The notes: generated by a model from the sequence alone, not told the origin. A stretch of DNA of 64,000 nucleotides from an uncultured bacterium (GCA_937951485.1 CALEDJ010000006.1:62001-126000); one strand, 5' to 3'; shown: positions 43,681 to 53,416, numbered from the stretch's first letter. A program made the numbers and translations.

Positions 43681-45858
43681 TCAATGTGTTGTGGCGGGCA
43701 TGTGCGCATATTCCCTGACAATCGCTTCGGCCTCTTCACGAAGCGTATGAAGCATGGTGACTTTTGGCTCGAGCCGCGTGATGATGGCCTCGCGTTCGCG
43801 ACGGATTTGCGTTTCACGGGCGATGAGTTCGTCGCATTCCCGCTGCACCCGGCCCACTGCGTTGTCCACTTCCTCCTGAACCGCATCGCGGAAGGCCGCG
43901 GCGCGGCGCCGCAGATATTCCGTCACGGATTCCAGCATCGGGGGAGCGGGGTTGCCTTGGCGATCTTTGCCGCCATGGAGGAGCATGTTCATGACGTTTT
44001 CGCGGATGATGGGCAAGAGTTTGCGAATCCAGCGCTCTTCGCTCCAGGCGAGCCGGGCGAGGAATCCGCTGATGACGCCGAGCAGCCCGCCCAGTCCCGC
44101 GCCAATTGCCGTGCCGATTATGGGCACCACGGAACCGACCGCCGCACCCGCCGCCGCGCCGACCACCGCGCCGCCCGCGCCGAAGGCGGCATAGCCGCCC
44201 GCCATCGAGGCGCGGACGTTTTCCAGGTCCACCGCGCCGGGCGCGGTCAGTTGCATGTGCAGGCTGCGCACATCGCCCAGATGCTCCGCGATGGCGTCGC
44301 GGGTGATGCTCTCGGTCTCGTCCACGAAGGCGTTGATCTTGGCGAGAATGCCGGAGACGAATTCATCCACCTGGTGCTCGATGTGCGCGGCCAGCGGCTT
44401 GAACTGATTGCGTCGGGATTCCTTGAGGTTGTTGTCGATCCGCAGCCAGCCCAGAATCGGCTGGATTACATTGACATTGATCGCGCCCTCGACCATCGCG
44501 TCGCGGAACAGCGCCTCGTAACCGGGATAGGTTTCGCCGTCCCATTCGCCGCCCATGGCGCGTGCCTCGTAGCGACACATCACCTGTTCGGCCTTCGTGC
44601 GGACAGTCTCCAACTCGGCCATCAAAGTTTCCCGTTTCGCGCGGAGTTCGTCAAAGAGCGTCGGGTCCTTTGCCAGATTCAATTCGTTTTCCAGGGAAAT
44701 CACAAAATCCGCCGCGCGTTCGCGCACGAACTTCGCCGCCGTCTCCAGCACCTTGCCGGCCTTGTTCTCATTGAGCAGGAAATCCAGCAGCCGCTCCTTG
44801 AGGTGCGGCAGACGGCTCTGTCCCATGAGATAGGCCGCCAGGTCGCGGACGGGATTTTCACTCGCGCGGATGCGGTCCGCCACGCTGGTGGGGAGGGAGA
44901 CGCGGTTGTCGTCCAACACTTCCTGCAGCGTAATGAGGCCGCGCTCCAACTGCTGTGCGCGCAGGGCGCGGTAGCCGGAGAGGAAAAAGATGTCCGGATT
45001 GTCAGGAAGCCCGTGCCGTTTGAACGCCTGCATCAGGCTCCACGCCGGGCCGTGGGCGGCGCGGAGATCAATTTCCTCCGGGTCTATCTTGTCCGCCTTG
45101 TTGAGCACGAAAAACACATGCCGCCCGCGCAGGGTCATGATGCGCTTGATGAAATTGAGGTCGTGGATGTTACCCGCGAAATTGCTGTCCACGAAGCAGA
45201 TGACGAGGTGGCTGTGCTCGATGATGCCGAAGGTGATTTCCTGGCGTGTTTCCGACACGGAATGCACGCCCGGCGTGTCCACGAACACGATGTCCTCTTC
45301 CAGCATCTCGCTGGGGAGAAAGAGGTTGATTTCGTCAATCTTGTCGCGCAGCGGCGCGAGCAGCGGATACGCCTCATCGGCAATCACGGTGACAAGCGGC
45401 TCGAGGCTTTTGCGCATCGCGGCGGGCTTGCCGTTCGGATAGGTCACGCGGATTTCGCGGCCGTCGTTCAACCTGGCGACGGATGCCGGCAACGGCGCGA
45501 TCAGTTCATCCAACGCGGCCACTTCACTGTCCGGAGCGCGTTCGCGCAGGCGTACCCCAAGTTGCAGGGGGCCGCCCCGCTGAATAAAGGTAAGACGCGA
45601 CGTGCATTCCTCGACATCCATGGGCAGAAAATCGCCCCCGAGAAAGGCGTTGATCGCCGTGGATTTCCCCACGTTGAACGCGCCCAGAAAGACCACGCGG
45701 TATTTGCCGTCCTCGACTATCCGGCGCTGATAGCCGATGGCTTTTTGTTCATAGGAGCGGCTGCCCCGGAAATCGTCATCCTCGCGCACGAATCGGCCCA
45801 ATGCGGCCAGCCCCGACAGAATCCATGCGCGCTTGTCTTCATGTTCCCTGAAGTTCAT
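43681..45858 (-). CDS. Bacterial dynamin-like GTPase, large
   Basis: 725 residues. GTPase motifs: G1 FLGAFNVGKSTAINAFLGGD (about 55-74), G2 Thr in CTSRLTFI near 86, G3 FVDTPGVHSVS near 189-199 and G4 FVLNKADKIDPE near 247. A long helical stretch follows. About 548-605 is a glycine/alanine-rich hydrophobic segment, including AFGAGGAVVGAAAGAAVGSV, which could insert in a membrane as in BDLP and DynA/MxA-like proteins. The C-terminus is a coiled coil. The GTPase core and membrane segment argue for membrane remodelling or stress response. A smaller relative overlaps its start by four bases, so they likely act together. Confidence 0.85.
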   Translation of the reverse strand: MNFREHEDKRAWILSGLAALGRFVREDDDFRGSRSYEQKAIGYQRRIVEDGKYRVVFLGAFNVGKSTAINAFLGGDFLPMDVEECTSRLTFIQRGGPLQLGVRLRERAPDSEVAALDELIAPLPASVARLNDGREIRVTYPNGKPAAMRKSLEPLVTVIADEAYPLLAPLRDKIDEINLFLPSEMLEEDIVFVDTPGVHSVSETRQEITFGIIEHSHLVICFVDSNFAGNIHDLNFIKRIMTLRGRHVFFVLNKADKIDPEEIDLRAAHGPAWSLMQAFKRHGLPDNPDIFFLSGYRALRAQQLERGLITLQEVLDDNRVSLPTSVADRIRASENPVRDLAAYLMGQSRLPHLKERLLDFLLNENKAGKVLETAAKFVRERAADFVISLENELNLAKDPTLFDELRAKRETLMAELETVRTKAEQVMCRYEARAMGGEWDGETYPGYEALFRDAMVEGAINVNVIQPILGWLRIDNNLKESRRNQFKPLAAHIEHQVDEFVSGILAKINAFVDETESITRDAIAEHLGDVRSLHMQLTAPGAVDLENVRASMAGGYAAFGAGGAVVGAAAGAAVGSVVPIIGTAIGAGLGGLLGVISGFLARLAWSEERWIRKLLPIIRENVMNMLLHGGKDRQGNPAPPMLESVTEYLRRRAAAFRDAVQEEVDNAVGRVQRECDELIARETQIRREREAIITRLEPKVTMLHTLREEAEAIVREYAHMPATTH

Positions 45859-46706
45859 GCGGCGACTCCTTGCGTCATTTCGGTGAGCGATGCGGCCAAT
45901 GGCATCGTAAACAGCATGTCAAAATCAATATCCCGGTGTCCGGCGGCGTGGCGCGCCTCGAATTCGTACAGCGTCACCCGGAGCGCGTCGAATCCCGCGT
46001 CGCAGCGATCCCGCACTTCGCGCTTCATGCGCATCCGGTATTCGTTTGACTGCAATCCGCGCGCGGCCTCCAATCGCGCCGACAAAGGCAGAAACGGCGG
46101 CGCCGGGCGGATGCCATAGGCTTCCATGCGCAGACGGGCGCGGTCGCTCAGACGTCGGATTTCATCCGCGTTGAGATGGTCCGCCTTGTTGGCCGCCACC
46201 AGCAAGGATCCGCCGAAGACCTGTTGATGATGCGCGATGAAATCCATGGTGTGTTTTGCGGACCAGTACTCGATGTCCGTTACCACCACGAGCAGCACGG
46301 GCGGGCGTGGCGTGGGCAGCGTCAGGCGTGGCGACTCAAACCCGTCGGCCGACATGCCCGCGGTGTCCGCGAACACCAGACTGCGAAACGGCGTGCCCGG
46401 CAGTAATGCGCCCAGCGCGTCAAAGCCGTCCGGGTTTCCCGCTTTCCTTCGAATGTTCAGAAATTCTTCGTGGGTTATCGAAGTCGGCCCCTCCCCCCCA
46501 CGCTTCCATGCCGCAAAATGCGCCTCGCTCAGTTCAGCGCGCGCGAGGAATGTGGGCAGCGCACGGCTCTCCTCCCGGCAAGCAGGCAGCGTCTCCCGGC
46601 GCAATAAAGCATTGATGAGGGCGCTCTTGCCGACATTGAAATCGCCCATGAACAACGCGCAGGGCGGCATTGCGCCCCCCCCGCATCCGACATATGATTC
46701 CAACAT
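45855..46706 (-). CDS. Small dynamin-like GTPase partner
   Basis: 283 residues from ATG 46706, behind AAGGAAAGGACAG; the open frame extends upstream without good starts. GTPase motifs: G1 FMGDFNVGKSALINALLRRE (about 19-38), G3 FADTAGMSADG (about 106-116) and G4 VAANKADHLNADE near 165-177. It lacks the long helical and membrane-inserting part of its partner. Its TGA overlaps the partner's ATG (ATGA). Paired bacterial dynamin-like proteins often form hetero-oligomers, so a two-subunit complex is likely. The ligand membrane is unknown. Confidence 0.8.
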   Translation of the reverse strand: MLESYVGCGGGAMPPCALFMGDFNVGKSALINALLRRETLPACREESRALPTFLARAELSEAHFAAWKRGGEGPTSITHEEFLNIRRKAGNPDGFDALGALLPGTPFRSLVFADTAGMSADGFESPRLTLPTPRPPVLLVVVTDIEYWSAKHTMDFIAHHQQVFGGSLLVAANKADHLNADEIRRLSDRARLRMEAYGIRPAPPFLPLSARLEAARGLQSNEYRMRMKREVRDRCDAGFDALRVTLYEFEARHAAGHRDIDFDMLFTMPLAASLTEMTQGVAA

Positions 46707-46995
46707 GACTGTCCTTTCCTTCGGGAATGTTGTTGTGTTCTGTTTTCTGGAAACGTCGTGTGGGGGGGCGATGCCCCACCCGGCCGAGGCGGCTGGTTTG
46801 CGTGCATAGTGTAGCATGTGCCTCGGGCGCGGTGCGAGCATGGCGATCCGCCAGTGATGCGACGTTTCGGGGGCCGCAAATATGCCTGCCGACTGGATGA
46901 TATCGCAAGATGCACCATCTGCTAATACTGCCGAAAACGCGTTCTTATCCGGCGGGGAATTAGGTCTTGACAAAAGAAATGCGGTTCGTGTTAGA
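46707..46995. other. Intergenic stretch upstream of the acyl-CoA dehydrogenase
   Basis: Divergent spacer between the small dynamin-like gene and the acyl-CoA dehydrogenase gene. Apart from the promoter/operator at 46967-47021 and GGG-rich tracts, no gene is seen. Confidence 0.5.
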
Positions 46996-47021
46996 ATGTT
47001 TACCTGTCGTTAGGTAAACAT
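46967..47021 (+). promoter_or_regulatory. Promoter with a TetR/FadR-type operator for the acyl-CoA dehydrogenase
   Basis: TTGACA (46967-46972) and TAGAAT (46992-46997) form a promoter with a long 19-base spacer. The perfect inverted repeat ATGTTTACCT-GTCGTT-AGGTAAACAT (46996-47021) overlaps the -10 box and start point. A repressor bound here would block initiation; fatty-acid regulators of the TetR or GntR class use sites of this kind. The regulator gene is not in the window. Confidence 0.75.
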
Positions 47022-47044
47022 TAACAACGAGAGGGCGATTGGGT

Positions 47045-48979
47045 ATGGCTACAGAAGATACGAAAGCAAAAGATGCCGCGATGGCGCTGGCCGAGGAAGC
47101 CCGCGAAACCGAATGGAAATTCCCGAGTTTCACCGCCGAGATGTTCCGGGGCAATTTCCGTTGGGACCTGATGCATCCCTATCCGGAGCAGGACCCGGAG
47201 GACAAGAAGATCGGTGATGAACTCATCGCCAGGACGAAAGAGATTCTTGAACAATACGTGGATCCTTTCGAGATTGACGCCACGGGCGAATATCCGAAGG
47301 AGGCGCTGGAGAAGTTGGCGGAGTTGGGCCTCTTCGGGATGAAGATTTCCAAAGAATACGGCGGCATGGGTCTTTCCCAGATCAACTACGCCCGCATGCT
47401 TTCGTTCATCGGCAGTTACTGCCAGAGCACGGTTACGTGGCTGTCGGCACATCAGAGCATCGGGGTACCCCAGCCGCTCAAGGATTTCGGCACGGAAGAG
47501 CAAAAGAAAAAGTATCTGCCGCGATTGGCCAAAGGCGAAATCTCAGCCTTTGCCCTGACCGAGCCGGATGTGGGGTCCGACCCGGCGAAGATGTCAACCA
47601 CGGCCACGCCTTCCGCGGATGGAACGTATTATTTGTTGAATGGGGACAAACTCTGGACGACCAACGGCCCGGATTCCGACATTATTGTCGTAATGGCGAA
47701 AACGCCGCCGAAGATCAAGAACGGCAAGGAGATTCCACAGATCACGGCCTTCATCGTTGAAACGAACTGGCCGGGCGTGGAAGTGGCGCACCGCTGCAAA
47801 TTCATGGGCCTGAAAGGACTCTCGAACGGCATGCTGCGCTTCAACAATGTGAAGGTGCCTGCAGAGAACGTCATAGGCAAGCCTGGCATGGGATTGAAGA
47901 TTGCGCTGACCACCCTGAACACCGGCCGCCTGGGCGTGCCGGCGGCCGGCGGCGGCGGCTGCAAGGGGTTTCTGGACGACTGCGCGTGGTGGGCCAAGAA
48001 CCGCGTGCAGTGGGGGCGGCCCGTGGGCGAACACCAGGCGATCTCGAAGAAAATCGCCAACTTTGCCGCCGACACCTTCGCCATGCAGGCCATGGTATTT
48101 CTGACTTGCTCCTTTGCCGACAGGAAAAACGCGGACATCCGGCTCGAAGCGGCCGCAGCCAAGTATTTCTGCACCGAAAAGACGTGGACCGCTTTGGATG
48201 ATCTCCTGCAGGTGATGGGGGGGCGCGGCTATGAAACAGCGATCTCGCTGTACAACCGGGGCGATCGTCCGTTCCGCGTCGAACGCGCCATGCGTGACAT
48301 GCGCGTCGGCCGCATCTTCGAAGGTTCCTCGGAAGTGATGCACCTCATCATGGCGCGTGAAGCGATGGACACCCACTTCAAATTGATCATGCCGATTATC
48401 ATGCCGCAGAAGGGCCAGAAGGAAAGCAAGTTCAAACTGATCATGAACGCGGCGAAGTTCTACATCAGTTGGTATCCCAAAACCTGGATGCCCGCAAACA
48501 CCAACTTTAATGTGAAGCATCTCAATGCAGCCAATCGCGACCATCTGGTGTTCTGCGCGAAAACCTGCAAGCGGCTTGCCCGCCGACTTTTCCACACCAT
48601 GGCCAAATACCAGGCGAAGTTGGAGTACGAGCAGATTCTGCTTGGCAATTTTGTGGAAATCGGCACCCACCTTTTCGTAATGGCCGCCAGCCTCGCCTTC
48701 GCCGAACATCTGCTGGCGAAGAATCCCAACGACCAGACCCCGCAGGAATTGGCCGACCTCTTCTGCAAGAATGCGCGCCAGCACATTGACGCGCAGTTCC
48801 GCGCCGTTAAGAAAAACCACAATTACCTCTATCGCAAAGTGGCCAAGAATCTGATGGATGGCAAGTATGCCTGGCTCGCCAACGATATCTATGACGGTGT
48901 GCCGCCCAAGTACCGCGATTACGCGAAGAACGCCCCCAAACCGCACAAGGTCGAGGACATGCAGGAAGCACCGAAATAA
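47045..48979 (+). CDS. Acyl-CoA dehydrogenase, long form
   Basis: 644 residues from ATG 47045, behind GAGAGGG. The first two thirds is a standard acyl-CoA dehydrogenase: GLFGMKISKEYGGMGLSQIN (about 96-115), FALTEPDVGSDPAKMSTTA (about 167-185) for FAD/substrate contacts, RVERAMRDMRVGRIFEGSSE (about 408-427), whose final Glu is the usual place of the base or close to it. The last 200 residues form an extra helical domain like those of VLCAD/ACAD9-type enzymes. It carries out the first step of fatty-acid beta-oxidation. A strong terminator follows, so it is probably a single gene controlled by the upstream palindrome. Confidence 0.92.
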   Translation: MATEDTKAKDAAMALAEEARETEWKFPSFTAEMFRGNFRWDLMHPYPEQDPEDKKIGDELIARTKEILEQYVDPFEIDATGEYPKEALEKLAELGLFGMKISKEYGGMGLSQINYARMLSFIGSYCQSTVTWLSAHQSIGVPQPLKDFGTEEQKKKYLPRLAKGEISAFALTEPDVGSDPAKMSTTATPSADGTYYLLNGDKLWTTNGPDSDIIVVMAKTPPKIKNGKEIPQITAFIVETNWPGVEVAHRCKFMGLKGLSNGMLRFNNVKVPAENVIGKPGMGLKIALTTLNTGRLGVPAAGGGGCKGFLDDCAWWAKNRVQWGRPVGEHQAISKKIANFAADTFAMQAMVFLTCSFADRKNADIRLEAAAAKYFCTEKTWTALDDLLQVMGGRGYETAISLYNRGDRPFRVERAMRDMRVGRIFEGSSEVMHLIMAREAMDTHFKLIMPIIMPQKGQKESKFKLIMNAAKFYISWYPKTWMPANTNFNVKHLNAANRDHLVFCAKTCKRLARRLFHTMAKYQAKLEYEQILLGNFVEIGTHLFVMAASLAFAEHLLAKNPNDQTPQELADLFCKNARQHIDAQFRAVKKNHNYLYRKVAKNLMDGKYAWLANDIYDGVPPKYRDYAKNAPKPHKVEDMQEAPK

Positions 48980-49006
48980 TTCGCGGACACGGACACGGGA
49001 TTATTG

Positions 49007-49049
49007 CTGCGGGAACCGCTGAAATGGCGGTTCCCGCAGTTGCTTCTTT
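49007..49049 (+). terminator. Strong terminator after the acyl-CoA dehydrogenase gene
   Basis: CTGCGGGAACCGC and GCGGTTCCCGCAG pair perfectly over 13 bases around TGAAATG, followed by TTGCTTCTTTT. Confidence 0.9.
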
Positions 49050-49075
49050 TGGGGGTAGAACAGTTCTTTTTTCTA

Positions 49076-49175
49076 TCGGACGGGCCGGACGGAGCGGACA
49101 GAGTCGGACAAAGTCGGAGTTGTCCTTGGCACCCTTACCGTCCTTTTCGTCATTTGCGTCATTTTCGTTATAATG
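49076..49175. repeat. Degenerate GGAC/GTCC-rich repeat tract, second copy
   Basis: Units such as CGGACGGGCCGGACGGAG, then GGACAGAGTCGGACAAAG and GTCCTTTTCGTCATTTGCG form an irregular run related to the tract at 15312-15482 (shared GTCCTTTTCGTC). The remainder of the gap 48980-49317 contains only the terminator and the clpB leader; no recognisable heat-shock promoter was found. Confidence 0.6.
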
Positions 49176-49317
49176 CTTCAAAATGAATCACCTGCTGTCC
49201 TGAAATGCATCCGTGAAATTGCCCTCATTTCGTAAATTCTTTCACATCAATAATTTTCGTTAGGCATAGCGCTTGCATATCTTAAGTGAACTCGAATAGA
49301 AAGGAGCCTTTGATTCA

Positions 49318-51915
49318 ATGCGATTGGATAAACTGACAATCAAAGCGCAGGACGCGCTGTCCGAGGCGATGGATCTGGCATCGCAGCATGGGCATCCTGA
49401 GATCACCGCATTGCACCTGCTGGCGGCGATGCTGCGTCAGGAGCAGGGCGCGGTTGCTTCGGTGCTGCAGAAAATCGGCGTGCCGCCCAGCCAGGTTCTG
49501 TCGCAAACCCAGGAGGCGCTGAACCGTCTTCCGCGGGTATCCGGGGGCGGCGCGATGCCGGGTCTGGGCGCGGAGGCACAGCAGGTGCTGGATGCGGGCT
49601 GGCGCTTTGCGCAGACCCTGCGGGACGAATACCTGAGCACCGAGCATATTCTGCTGGGTATCGTCAAGCATGGCAAGAATGCGGCGTCGGCGGTGCTCTC
49701 CGCGCACGGCGCGACGGAAGACGCCGTGTTGCAGGCGCTGAAGATGGTGCGCGGCAATCAACGCGTGGATGACCCGAATGCGGAAAGCACCTATGACGCC
49801 CTGCAGAAATACAGCCGTGACCTGACCCGACTCGCCCGCGCCGGGAAACTGGATCCGGTCATCGGACGCGATGAGGAAGTGCGCCGGGTGATCCAGGTCT
49901 TGTCGCGACGGACCAAGAACAATCCCGTGCTCATCGGTGAGCCGGGCGTGGGAAAAACAGCCATTGTAGAGGGACTGGCACAGCGTATCGTCGCGGGCGA
50001 CGTGCCCGAGGGCCTGAAAAACAAACGCGTGGCCACACTGGACCTGTCGGCGATGGTCGCGGGCGCGAAGTTCCGTGGCGAATTCGAGGAACGCCTGAAG
50101 GCGGTATTGGCCGCGGTGCAGGAGTCTGAGGGCGGTATTATTCTGTTCATTGACGAGATGCACACGCTGGTGGGCGCAGGCGCGGCGGAAGGCGCGATGG
50201 ACGCCTCGAACATGCTCAAGCCCATGCTGGCGCGGGGTGAACTGCACTGCATCGGCGCGACCACGCTCGATGAATACAAAAAGCATGTGGAAAAAGACCC
50301 GGCGCTGGAGCGGCGGTTCCAGCCGATTTTCGTGGGGGAACCGAACGTCGAGGATACGATTGCGATATTGCGCGGGCTGAAAGAACGCTATGAGGTGCAC
50401 CACGGTGTGCGGATTCAGGACGCCGCGCTGGTGGCCGCCGCGACGATGAGCCACCGCTACATTTCCGACCGCTTCCTGCCGGACAAGGCAATTGACCTCG
50501 TGGACGAGGCCGCGTCGCGGCTGCGCATCGAAATTGACAGCATGCCCTACGAGATTGACGTGCTTGATCGCCGCATCCGCCAACTGGAAGTGGAACACCT
50601 CGCGCTGAAGAAGGAAAAAGACAAGTCGGGCATGGAACGCCGCGAGGCCATCGAGCGCGAAATGGCGGACCTGCGTGAGGAATTGAACGCGAAAAAGGCG
50701 CAATGGCAGGCGGAAAAAGAAGTGATTGAGCGCATCCGCGACATCAGCAGCCGGATGGATGACGCCCGCCGCCAGGCTGAAATTGCCGAACGCCAAGGCG
50801 ATTTGGGCAAGGTGGCGGAAATCCGTTACGGCATGCTCAATGACCTGCAACGCCAACTGGAAGCGGAAAACGCGCGGCTGGCAAAAATACAGGAAAAAGG
50901 CAGTTTCCTCAGCGAGGAAGTCACCGAAGAACACATCTCTAAAATCGTTTCGCACTGGACCGGGATCCCCGTGGACAAACTGCTGGAAGGCGAAATGGAA
51001 CGTCTGGTCAAAATGGAAGATCGCCTGGCCGAACGGGTGGTCGGCCAGGAAGACGGCATCCGGGTGGTTTCCGACGCGGTGCGGCGCGCACGCGCCGGAC
51101 TCAAGGAGCCGAACCGACCCATCGGCTCGTTCATCTTCCTCGGTCCGACGGGCGTCGGCAAGACAGAACTCGCCCGCGCGCTGGCGGAACTCCTCTTCGA
51201 CGACGAGAACGCAATGGTGCGCATAGACATGTCGGAGTATATGGAAAAACACACGGTGTCGCGGCTCATCGGCGCACCGCCGGGCTACGTCGGCTACGAG
51301 GAAGGCGGCCAGTTGACCGAGGTCATCCGCCGCCGTCCATACAGCGTTGTGTTGTTGGATGAAGTTGAAAAAGCGCACCCGGATGTTTTCAACATCCTGT
51401 TGCAGTTGCTGGACGACGGGCGTTTGACGGACGGCCAAGGGCGCACGGTAGACTTCAAGAACACCGTGGTCATCATGACCTCCAACCTGGGCAGTGAAGT
51501 TTTCCGCGAATCCCAAGCCTCCTACGAGGAACAGGTCAACGCCGTCAACCAGTTGCTGCGCATGCACTTCCGGCCGGAATTCCTCAACCGGGTGGATGAC
51601 ATCGTCATCTTCCATCCGCTGAAAAAGGAACATATTCGCCGGATTGTGGATATACAGATCAGACATGTGGCGAAGCGGCTGGCCGAGAAATCGGTGAAAA
51701 TTGAACTAACTGACGCGGCGCGCGACTTCCTGGCCGAGGAAGGATTCGAGCCAGCCTACGGCGCGCGGCCCCTCAAGCGGGTCATTCAGCGCCAGGTGCT
51801 CGACCCGCTGGCCTTGGACATGTTGTCCGGCCGCGTCCCCGAAGGTTCTTGTGTTATAATTGATGTGCAGGACAGGGAATTGACGAGGCATATTCAATCG
51901 TCCCAAGCGGCCTAG
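49318..51915 (+). CDS. clpB: ClpB chaperone disaggregase
   Basis: 865 residues. ClpB threads aggregated proteins through its ring, working with DnaK. Present are the N-domain (about 1-150), first AAA+ module (Walker [19 protein letters not shown] near 204, Walker [18 protein letters not shown] near 274), the coiled-coil middle domain (about 400-525: [16 protein letters not shown]-like [20 protein letters not shown]) and the second module (Walker [20 protein letters not shown] near 610; [20 protein letters not shown] near 678). Both pore-loop regions are intact. GGAG lies 11 bases before ATG. It is a single gene between a repeat tract and higBA. Confidence 0.96.
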   Translation: MRLDKLTIKAQDALSEAMDLASQHGHPEITALHLLAAMLRQEQGAVASVLQKIGVPPSQVLSQTQEALNRLPRVSGGGAMPGLGAEAQQVLDAGWRFAQTLRDEYLSTEHILLGIVKHGKNAASAVLSAHGATEDAVLQALKMVRGNQRVDDPNAESTYDALQKYSRDLTRLARAGKLDPVIGRDEEVRRVIQVLSRRTKNNPVLIGEPGVGKTAIVEGLAQRIVAGDVPEGLKNKRVATLDLSAMVAGAKFRGEFEERLKAVLAAVQESEGGIILFIDEMHTLVGAGAAEGAMDASNMLKPMLARGELHCIGATTLDEYKKHVEKDPALERRFQPIFVGEPNVEDTIAILRGLKERYEVHHGVRIQDAALVAAATMSHRYISDRFLPDKAIDLVDEAASRLRIEIDSMPYEIDVLDRRIRQLEVEHLALKKEKDKSGMERREAIEREMADLREELNAKKAQWQAEKEVIERIRDISSRMDDARRQAEIAERQGDLGKVAEIRYGMLNDLQRQLEAENARLAKIQEKGSFLSEEVTEEHISKIVSHWTGIPVDKLLEGEMERLVKMEDRLAERVVGQEDGIRVVSDAVRRARAGLKEPNRPIGSFIFLGPTGVGKTELARALAELLFDDENAMVRIDMSEYMEKHTVSRLIGAPPGYVGYEEGGQLTEVIRRRPYSVVLLDEVEKAHPDVFNILLQLLDDGRLTDGQGRTVDFKNTVVIMTSNLGSEVFRESQASYEEQVNAVNQLLRMHFRPEFLNRVDDIVIFHPLKKEHIRRIVDIQIRHVAKRLAEKSVKIELTDAARDFLAEEGFEPAYGARPLKRVIQRQVLDPLALDMLSGRVPEGSCVIIDVQDRELTRHIQSSQAA

Positions 51916-52043
51916 TGTGGCTGTTGACCATCGGCCGGGCCTAGGACCGGTCAAACCCTCCCCGAGGCCGGGCGTATCCCCAGCGCCCGGTCTCGCAGTT
52001 TATACAGGCGTGGCGGCGATTCATCAATCGTTTTGTCGGCATA

Positions 52044-52072
52044 TTGACATTTGTCACGTGACATGTTACCTT
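52044..52072 (+). promoter_or_regulatory. Promoter/operator of higBA
   Basis: TTGACA (52044-52049) with a weak TACCTT -10 (52067-52072) at 17-base spacing. The palindrome TGTCACGTGACA (52052-52063) lies in the spacer, a fitting position for autorepression by HigA. Confidence 0.6.
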
Positions 52073-52078
52073 GTCCAT

Positions 52079-52360
52079 ATGATCAAGACATTCGCTGACC
52101 GGCATACGCGCGATTTGTATCTTAGCGGCAAATCGAAACGCTTGCCGCCGGGGATTGTGCGGCGCGCGAAGCGCAGACTCGAATACATAGACTTGGCATC
52201 TTGTCTTGACGATTTACGTGTTCCCCCGAGCAACCGAATGCACGAACTTATGGGGAATCGCAAAGGACAGTACTCAATTGCAGTCAACGATCAGTGGCGT
52301 ATCTGCTTCCGTTTTGTCAACGGCGATGCCTACGATGTTGAGATTACCGATTATCACTGA
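52079..52360 (+). CDS. higB: HigB-type toxin
   Basis: 93 residues from ATG 52079. The compact RelE-fold core reads MIKTFADRHTRDLYLSGKSK, RLPPGIVRRAKRRLEYIDLA and NRKGQYSIAVNDQWRICFRF; the last strand holds residues (Arg, Tyr-type) used by HigB to cut mRNA on the ribosome. The end VEITDYH is typical. The toxin gene precedes the antitoxin gene, the HigBA order. The frame continues upstream to 51917 with no credible start. Confidence 0.92.
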   Translation: MIKTFADRHTRDLYLSGKSKRLPPGIVRRAKRRLEYIDLASCLDDLRVPPSNRMHELMGNRKGQYSIAVNDQWRICFRFVNGDAYDVEITDYH

Positions 52361-52373
52361 GTGGAGGCATGAC

Positions 52374-52688
52374 ATGAGCATTCCGAACACAATGCAAAGA
52401 AGAGTGCGCCCTACGCATCCCGGCGAAATGCTGCGCGAAGATTTTATGCCTGATTACGGCCTCACTGTGGCGGGACTCGCCAGAGCGTTGGGAGTATCAC
52501 GGCAAAGCGTCAACGAATTGCTCCGGGAGCGGCGGGCCCTCAGTCCGCAGATGGCATTGCGCCTCGCCCGTCTTTTCGGCAACACGCCGGAGTTCTGGCT
52601 CAACGCGCAGCGCGCTGTGGACCTGTGGGACGCCGCCCGAACCATCAAAACAAGCATGCATCGCATCCGCCCTTTGCAAAGCGCGTGA
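52374..52688 (+). CDS. higA: HigA-type antitoxin
   Basis: 104 residues. The N-terminus VRPTHPGEMLREDFMPDYGL is the HigA signature, followed by a helix-turn-helix (LARALGVSRQSVNELLRERR, about 40-59) and NTPEFWLNAQRAVDLWDA. HigA blocks HigB and represses the operon through this domain. GGAGG lies before ATG 52374 and the gene begins 13 bases after the toxin stop. Confidence 0.93.
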   Translation: MSIPNTMQRRVRPTHPGEMLREDFMPDYGLTVAGLARALGVSRQSVNELLRERRALSPQMALRLARLFGNTPEFWLNAQRAVDLWDAARTIKTSMHRIRPLQSA

Positions 52689-52840
52689 TTACCCGTCTCA
52701 ATCCGCTATCGTCTGCACTGTTCCGCTGTAACACATTGGCATAGCGTATTGAAACCTGCGCACAGTGGAAAACACTGTGTTGGATAGGGTATGACTATCC
52801 GCGTTGTGGAACGGAACATGAATCACGGGAGGGTGACGTG

Positions 52841-53416
52841 ATGCAGGCAGTGGCGATCAATGGAAGCGCGCGGGAAGCGGGCAACACGGAGATATTGTTG
52901 CAGCAGTGCCTGAAAACGCTGGCGTTTGAGGGCATACCGGGGGAATTGATCCGTTTGTCGGAAAAGCGGGTGACGCCGTGCACCGCGTGCGCGAAATGCT
53001 TCAAGAACCGCGATGGCAAGTGCATCATCACGGACGATGCATTTCACGAAATCTATGGGAAGATGTGCGCGGCGGACATTATCATTGTGGGGTCGCCGGT
53101 CTATTTCGGGTCGGCCACGGCGGAAATGACGGCGCTTCTGGACCGGGCGGGCTATGTGGCGCGGGCGAACGGGAATGTCTTCTCGCGCAAACTGGGCGGG
53201 CCGGTGGTGGTGGCGCGGCGTGCCGGCCAGAATTTTACCTATGCCCAATTGATGTTCTGGTACATGATCATGGACATGATCGTGCCCGGGTCCACCTACT
53301 GGAATATCGGCTTTGGACTTGCCCCGGGCGAGGTCAAAGAAGATGAAGAGGCCATGCAGACGGTCACGCGCTTCGCGGAGAACCTGGCCTGGCTGGCGAA
53401 GAAAATCCACGAGTAA
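52841..53416 (+). CDS. Flavodoxin-like NAD(P)H-dependent FMN reductase
   Basis: 191 residues from ATG 52841 (GGGAGG precedes; a GTG at 52838 is also possible). The flavodoxin-like fold opens with AINGSAREAGNTEILLQQCL (about 5-24), the phosphate-binding loop. TPCTACAKCFKNRDGKCIIT (about 47-66) has four cysteines in a CxxCxxC pattern typical of the iron-sulfur flavoprotein group, here with FMN. GSPVYFGSATAEMTALLDRA (about 87-106) is the family signature. It probably reduces quinones or nitro compounds or assists electron transfer. A foldback repeat separates it from the CocE gene. Confidence 0.85.
   Translation: MQAVAINGSAREAGNTEILLQQCLKTLAFEGIPGELIRLSEKRVTPCTACAKCFKNRDGKCIITDDAFHEIYGKMCAADIIIVGSPVYFGSATAEMTALLDRAGYVARANGNVFSRKLGGPVVVARRAGQNFTYAQLMFWYMIMDMIVPGSTYWNIGFGLAPGEVKEDEEAMQTVTRFAENLAWLAKKIHE

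Noticed and set aside
43378-46119. A very long plus-strand open frame opposite the dynamin-like genes
   Set aside because: Composition is that of an antisense shadow; the minus-strand GTPases have intact motifs and overlapping start/stop signals.
49315-51666. A long open frame on the minus strand opposite clpB
   Set aside because: It mirrors clpB codon structure in GC-rich DNA, has no ribosome site and shows no protein motifs.
51960-51995. CCGGGCG/CGCCCGG hairpin after clpB as a terminator
   Set aside because: A stem is present but it is not followed by a T-run, so it is not listed.
51917-52078. Upstream extension of higB
   Set aside because: It lacks a ribosome site and adds a proline-rich segment with no match to HigB; the compact toxin starts at 52079.
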